DNA from: Gonatopus flavifemur
Lineage: Eukaryota > Arthropoda > Insecta > Hymenoptera > Dryinidae
Assembly: GCA_018340375.1 (NCBI GenBank)
Contig: JAFFJZ010000012.1
Coordinates: 6,572,001 to 6,636,000 of the forward strand
DNA length: 64,000 nucleotides
Reading direction: 5' to 3'
Part shown: in pieces, positions 59,907 through 64,000 of the stretch
Layout of the letters: each line of letters opens with the position of its first letter
Numbering within the stretch: the first letter of the stretch is position 1
The notes under the pieces: model-generated
The model's database searches: none
Told to the model about the DNA's origin: nothing
The model's input: the letters and a program-made list of their open reading frames with translations, nothing else
Made by a program: the position numbers and the translations under genes

Positions 59907-60143
59907 CCCTGGTTAAAGTCTCAAAGCGATTCGTAAGAAAATGTCCTTATTATGAAACTTTCCAAATTTCGCAACAGGAAATTCATAAGTAAACATGAAA
60001 ATATATTCATAATTATTCATGATGAATCATAAGCAGAATTTCACAGGACTTCGTGGTTTACTTATGAATTTCCTGTTGCAGAATCTGTAACATTTCATAA
60101 TAAGGACATGTTGTTATGAATTGCTATGAGACTTTAACCAGGG
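59907..60143. mobile_element. CCCTGGTTAAAG element, palindromic, AA duplication
   Basis: Ends CCCTGGTTAAAGTCTCA and TGAGACTTTAACCAGGG, with AA on each side. 237 bp. Arms pair over about 100 bases: ATGTCCTTATTATGAAA, CAACAGGAAATTCATAAGTA and inverse partners. A degraded relative is at 899-1031. Confidence 0.88.
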
Positions 60144-60198
60144 AATCTAATTAAGAGGCACGTCCAGTAAGTGAAAAAACTTTATCTGAGTGGCACTA

Positions 60199-60300
60199 CA
60201 CGGAGAGAAAAGAATGGTTATACTTCCAATGCACCATGGTAATGATTACTATGTTACCATGGTACGAAGATTTTAGGTTATAACCTATACGTTGCAATCA
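60199..60300. mobile_element. left part of a CACGGAG MITE
   Basis: CACGGAGAGAAAAGAATGG after TA, then ACCATGGTAATGATTAC. These words are shared with the complete MITE at 61706-61940. The right end was not found. Confidence 0.5.
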
Positions 60301-60548
60301 ATAAAAAATCATAATACACATTCAGAAACAATTTCCATCCCAATTAGTTGATTGAGTTTGAGGAATTACATCCTACTCATTTCAATAAGAATTACTCCCT
60401 TGATCAGAGGTTAGATTGTATTTCAAAACAAATCATAACACCGAACAGCTGATCAGTCAATTTTAGTTTGCGGTTACTGGCGGCGCTGCTCAATGTTGAT
60501 TACAAGTCTGAAGTTAGCAACCAGCAGTCCATACTTATATAGTCAAAG

Positions 60549-60740
60549 GTACAAGAAGTCTTGAAGAATTTTCTAAAAGATATCTTTTCGTATTCGAAAA
60601 TATGTCTTATGTAACATGAATAGATTTCTAAAAGATCTCTCGGAGACTCCTCAAAGATATCTTCAAGAAGGAATTAAGAAATTTAAAAGAGCTCTTCAAG
60701 ATTCCTTAAAGATGTCTTTGAAAAATTCATAAAAATGTCT
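60549..60740. repeat. AAGATATCTT field, right part
   Basis: AAAAGATATCTTTTCG, AAAAGATCTCTC, AAAGATATCTTC and AAAGATGTCTTTG recur at short spacing. The left part (about 59235-59262) lies on the other side of the 59271-60548 insertion. Confidence 0.55.
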
Positions 60741-61541
60741 CAGAAGAAGCTTAAATTTATTCACAAAAAAAATTCTAACATCTTCTTTTTCCTTCTCCCC
60801 CCTATTTGTTTTTATCGCTCTCGCACTCCTATGAAGTATACTTTATCTCCACCCTTGCATCTAACGCCGTACTTTCGCGTCAGTGACTTTAGCTATGCAG
60901 GCAATTTGGTTTTGATGCTCATAATTGTCAATATAACACAATGAAATAGTGTCAGTGGTGTACATTTTCAGAGGAGAAGTGATCTTTTGAAAAAACTGTT
61001 ATTATATAAACAAATGTTAGATGAATTGGACGTGGGTACCACAGATTCTTCTTAAACTATTTCTATATCATCGTTATTGAAGAATAACTTATTGATAAGT
61101 ATAATTCAGAATTTTTTTAAATTTCTTGAAAGCTGTGCATAAATATGAGCGTAAAAAGTTCAGTAATTTGTAAAACATTTGTGTCTTGTAGATTCGTTAA
61201 TTCCAGTGCGGGTATTGAAAGGTCACATAATCGTACTTCTTGCGGAATTTAAAATCTCTTGGCATGTTTATGGATTTTTCAAGCTTTCGATTTGTGAACG
61301 AATTTATCACATCTGTAATTCGATTATAATAAAAGGCACATTCCGAGCATTAATCATGTCAATTCATATGATCAGGTATTCATAACCTCAACCTGCTGAA
61401 AACCTATCTTCTTAAACATATCTTGTTAAAGTCTTCCAAGAAGAAATCTTTCAAACGCTCCTAAAAGATATCTTTGAGATATCTTGCATGGTCGTCTTGG
61501 AGATGTCTTGGATCAAGACATCTTTTAGAAATCTTTTACAA

Positions 61542-62095
61542 CCCAAATAGCACCAGAATATACTATGAACGTTCTTAGAATATTCGAAATATGTTCTATG
61601 TACATTCCAAGAAACCGTTTCATAGGTGCTATGCATATTCATCGAACGTATGTAATCGAATATACGACGGTACGTCAATCGAACGTCGATTGAATGAATA
61701 TCGTACACCGAGAGGAGTGGAATGTAATGATTACCATGTACAAATAGTAATTGGGGGACAGCTTCGTGAATTTGGTTTCGGATACTATGGAGAATCGTAG
61801 GAATGTTCATGCACATGGGAATAGCTACCATTCACATGGAGATGGATACCATATAACGTAGTCGCTATCTTCAACTTGGAGATTCTGTCATTCAACTACC
61901 ATTTTCGCATGGTAATGGTTACAGTTCACTTCACTCAGTGTACATTTTGAATGTACTATGTACGTTCTAAGTATGTTTAAAACAGTCTCATACGAATATT
62001 CCATGAACTTTCATCATATGTTCTTCGTATCTCATTCGTAAATTCTACGAACGTTTTTATTTCGTATATACTTCGAACTTCTGTTGCTGCTTGGG
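61542..62095. mobile_element. CCCAAATAGCA element, AA duplication
   Basis: Ends CCCAAATAGCACCAGAATAT and the inverse, finishing CTTCTGTTGCTGCTTGGG. AA on both sides (61540-61541 and 62096-62097). 554 bp including a nested MITE. The interior is a field of GAACGTTC, TTCGAACGTA, ATGTACATTC and ACGAACG words. Confidence 0.82.
61706..61940. mobile_element. CACCGAGAGG / CACTGAGTG MITE with TA duplication
   Basis: Ends CACCGAGAGGAGTGGAATGT and the inverse of CACTGAGTGAAGTGAACTGT, TA on both sides. The interior carries GATTACCATG / CATGGTAATG words. Nested in 61542-62095. Confidence 0.8.
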
Positions 62096-62211
62096 AAGAT
62101 GTCTTTCCAACACTTCTGAAAGATATCCTTGAGAATTCTTCAAGAACGTTCTTGAAGACCTCGTAATTGAATGTTCTTTTAGATATTTTCAAGAACCGCG
62201 TGCTGTGTGGG

Positions 62212-62905
62212 AATTTATTGCTACATCAACTAAAATTCAGCAATTGAAGCAATATATTCAGCTATACAAATATCAAATACACGGAGCAACTACCGCAGCT
62301 AATTCTCAGTTACCATATAGTGAATTAGTTGTTTCCATGCAATTGAAGAATCGTAATTTTATACGAATATTGTTTAAAAATAAGAATGAGTTGATCCAGT
62401 CGATGTTCCTCCATTTGTTCATATGAAGAACATCCTTAATACGCGAAGATCGTTGTAAAACAAACATCTGTTACACAAAAATATTTGAAATATTCTGTGG
62501 AAGTGTATAAAACGTAGCCGCAGAGTTTCTCTGTATACATATCGATCCTTCCTATCCTGAGGAAAAATGTGGTGAAATCTACCGCAATATGCGGTTGAGC
62601 AATATTCATTCAATCCCACTGTAGTACTTGGGGGCCAGTATAATAGTACGTACAGTTGACAAAGTATAAAACCTGTTTAATTGATTCGGTTGGATGATGT
62701 GGTGAATGCGAGAACCGTTCTTCCTACACGAAACAAATTTTAAAAACTACGTATGAAATGGTCTCTTTCCAAGTATGATATAATTTCTTTACCGAAGAAA
62801 CTTCGATCTTGAGCTGGGATTATATCAACAATATACAGAGTGGTCAAAAAGTTTCGGATCGGTGTCAAATAAATTAGCGATGGAAATTTTGTATCAAAGC
62901 CTTAT
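62212..62905. other. intron sequence without recognised feature
   Basis: No exon or repeat boundary is seen. Short frames on both strands have no protein character. Confidence 0.35.
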
Positions 62906-63335
62906 ACAAAGTAGAAAATTTTGTGTATTTTCAACACACGTGCGTGTCCCAAACGATCTACTCAAAAGTTATGTTGAATATTGACACAAAGGATGTAAAA
63001 AATTAACACAAAAATGTTCCCATGCAGCAAAAATTTTGCTTTTCCTGAAAGACTTCTTATGCGATAACAGTTTTCTCTGTCTTTAAGATGTCTTCGTCTT
63101 TAGATCCAGTTTAGATGTCTTTTAGATTCCACGAACGAAGATATCTTAAAGACAGTAAAAACTGTTGCATAAGAAATCTTTTAGACATCCAGTAGAAATG
63201 TTTTAGGCGAAGCAAAATTTTTGCTGATTAGGTCAAGTTTACAATGAAAATCTGTCAATTTGACATTCATCTGTGTTGATTTTCAACACGAATTTTGAGT
63301 AAACTATTTCCAACATGAAGTTCTTTACTGTGTAA
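62906..63335. mobile_element. degenerate foldback hosting a second foldback
   Basis: GTGTATTTTCAACAC, ACTCAAAAGTTATGTTGAAT and ATTGACACAAAGG on the left have inverse relatives (TCTGTGTTGATTTTCAACAC, ACGAATTTTGAGTAAACT, TTTACTGTGTAAA) on the right. The exact left end is uncertain. It contains 63025-63226. Confidence 0.55.
63025..63226. mobile_element. foldback MITE with CAGCAAAAATTTTGCTT ends
   Basis: Left CAGCAAAAATTTTGCTTTTC, right the inverse, finishing GCGAAGCAAAATTTTTGCTG. Inverted blocks GACTTCTTATGC / GCATAAGAAATC, and AACAGTTTTCTCTGTCTTTAAG with its inverse. Carries AAGATATCTT-like words in the middle. Confidence 0.78.
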
Positions 63336-63542
63336 AGATACTAGATACTTTTTCTATGAATTCTATTGAAGAATTTCTTTTACTAGAATAAATATCTCTT
63401 TGGATACTACACTAATCTGAATAGCGCAGTTATTGAACTACACGAACCAATATCCGAGGATTATTTTACTGCACAGTATTTGAACTACATAATTGAATAT
63501 ACGATAATTATTGTTCCCGTACCACACAAATCTGAATTACAC

Positions 63543-64000
63543 CCCAACAAACATTGAAGGTCTTGAAGACATCTAGAAATCTTTTGGGAGACATCTTTTA
63601 GATACATCGGGAAGATGGCTTTTAGATATCTAAATTACATCACAAAAAAGATATCTTCAAGATATATCGAAATTATATCCTTCAGATATTTCAAAGATAT
63701 GTCAGGAACATGTCTTCGAGGTATTTCTGACAGACATCTTTTAGATATCGAATTAGCATGGTCTTTACAAGACATCTTGAGAGAGTTTTTGAATATCTCC
63801 CAAACAGCATTTCAGTTCTAAAAGATATCTCAAGCCAAATTCAAGAAGACTTATGCAACATCCCACATAACAATTTTGGATCACTCTTTTGGATCATTCT
63901 GAAAGATATCTTGAAGAACTCGAAAAGATGTCTTATGAAACACCAAAAGATATCTTTCGGAAGTGTTCATGTGAGATTTCTTGAAGTTTTCTGAAGTTTA
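63543..64000. mobile_element. AAGATATCTT-field element, CCCAACAAACA end, runs off the window
   Basis: Opens CCCAACAAACATTGAAGG, then about twenty variants of AAGATATCTT (GAAGACATCT, TTTAGATATC, AAGATATCTTCAAG, AAAGATATCTCAAG, GAAAGATATCTTG) up to the edge. The right end is not in the window. Confidence 0.6.

Larger units (their letters stand above)
59271..60548. mobile_element. 1.28-kb element with perfect 8-bp duplication, superfamily unknown
   Basis: Ends CTTTGACTATATAAGTATGG and its exact inverse. GTACAAGA stands before (59263-59270) and after (60549-60556). Inverted similarity continues inward (CTGCCAGTTACC against GGTTGCTAACTTC, AATGTTGATTAC against GTAACCAACATTG). The host sequence on both sides is AAGATATCTT-rich, so the insertion split such a field. 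The termini do not start CAGNG as in most hAT elements. It contains the CCCTGG element 59907-60143 and part of a CACGGAG MITE. No protein. Confidence 0.85.
61390..62211. mobile_element. AAGATATCTT-field element split by a CCCAAATAGCA element
   Basis: The flanks 61390-61541 and 62096-62211 are filled with AAAAGATATCTT, GAGATATCTTG, AAGACATCTTTTAG, GAAAGATATCCTT. The right end reads GCGTGCTGTGTGGG, the inverse of CCCACACAGCACGC, and is followed by AA. A matching left CCC end is not clear. Confidence 0.5.
58505..64000 (+). other. intron 4, incomplete at the window edge
   Basis: After the donor at 58505 I find no further exon with LamG, EGF or membrane-segment character. Between 58505 and 59220 nothing is recognisable. 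The rest is occupied by nested repeats listed separately. The next exon should start with two bases of a split codon and lies outside the window, unless the gene ends in an exon I have missed. Confidence 0.5.

Overview
The window reads as AT-rich nuclear DNA from an arthropod, most likely an insect. The evidence is spliced exons with GT/AG borders, two decayed mariner elements, hAT-like and foldback MITEs, and no prokaryotic gene organisation. The species and order cannot be told from the sequence.

The whole window appears to be the 5' part of one plus-strand gene. A very short first coding exon at 170-194 ends in a consensus donor and has the exact phase needed to join the first clear protein-coding exon at 57208-57578. 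Further exons are at 57831-58008 and 58340-58504. Together they encode about 246 residues: a signal peptide, a laminin G-like domain and a six-cysteine EGF-like domain. The product is a secreted or cell-surface protein that continues beyond the window. If the join is right, 195-57207 is a single first intron of about 57 kb.

That intron is packed with transposable elements, many nested inside one another. Four classes dominate. (1) Foldback MITEs with CACTG or CACGG ends, 150-550 bp. Where empty sites can be read they carry 2-bp duplications of TA, TG, CA or GA. (2) Elements with CCC...GGG ends and 2-bp AA/TT/TA duplications. Their interiors are fields of one short palindromic word, a different word in each family. 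(3) Elements with 8-bp duplications, including hAT-like MITEs and a 1.3 kb unclassified element. (4) Two defective DD34D mariners in direct orientation about 27 kb apart. There are also a 31-bp satellite array broken by five foldback MITEs, 67-bp and 163-bp tandem repeats, a tRNA-like (SINE-like) segment and a dispersed family containing GAGCGAAGCGAGCG.

Layout: 1-194 5' end of the gene; 195-12200 scattered MITEs, a 67-bp tandem repeat and a hAT MITE; 12200-17150 mostly plain intron; 17158-21780 two adjacent nested insertions, the second around mariner 1; 21780-26100 plain intron; 26100-38500 dense repeats, including the 31-bp array; 38500-44000 plain intron; 44015-47771 a four-layer nest; 48199-54820 a long palindrome, mariner 2 and a composite element; 54820-57207 plain intron; 57208-58504 exons; 58505-64000 the next intron, again rich in nested elements. 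No transposase in the window is intact.
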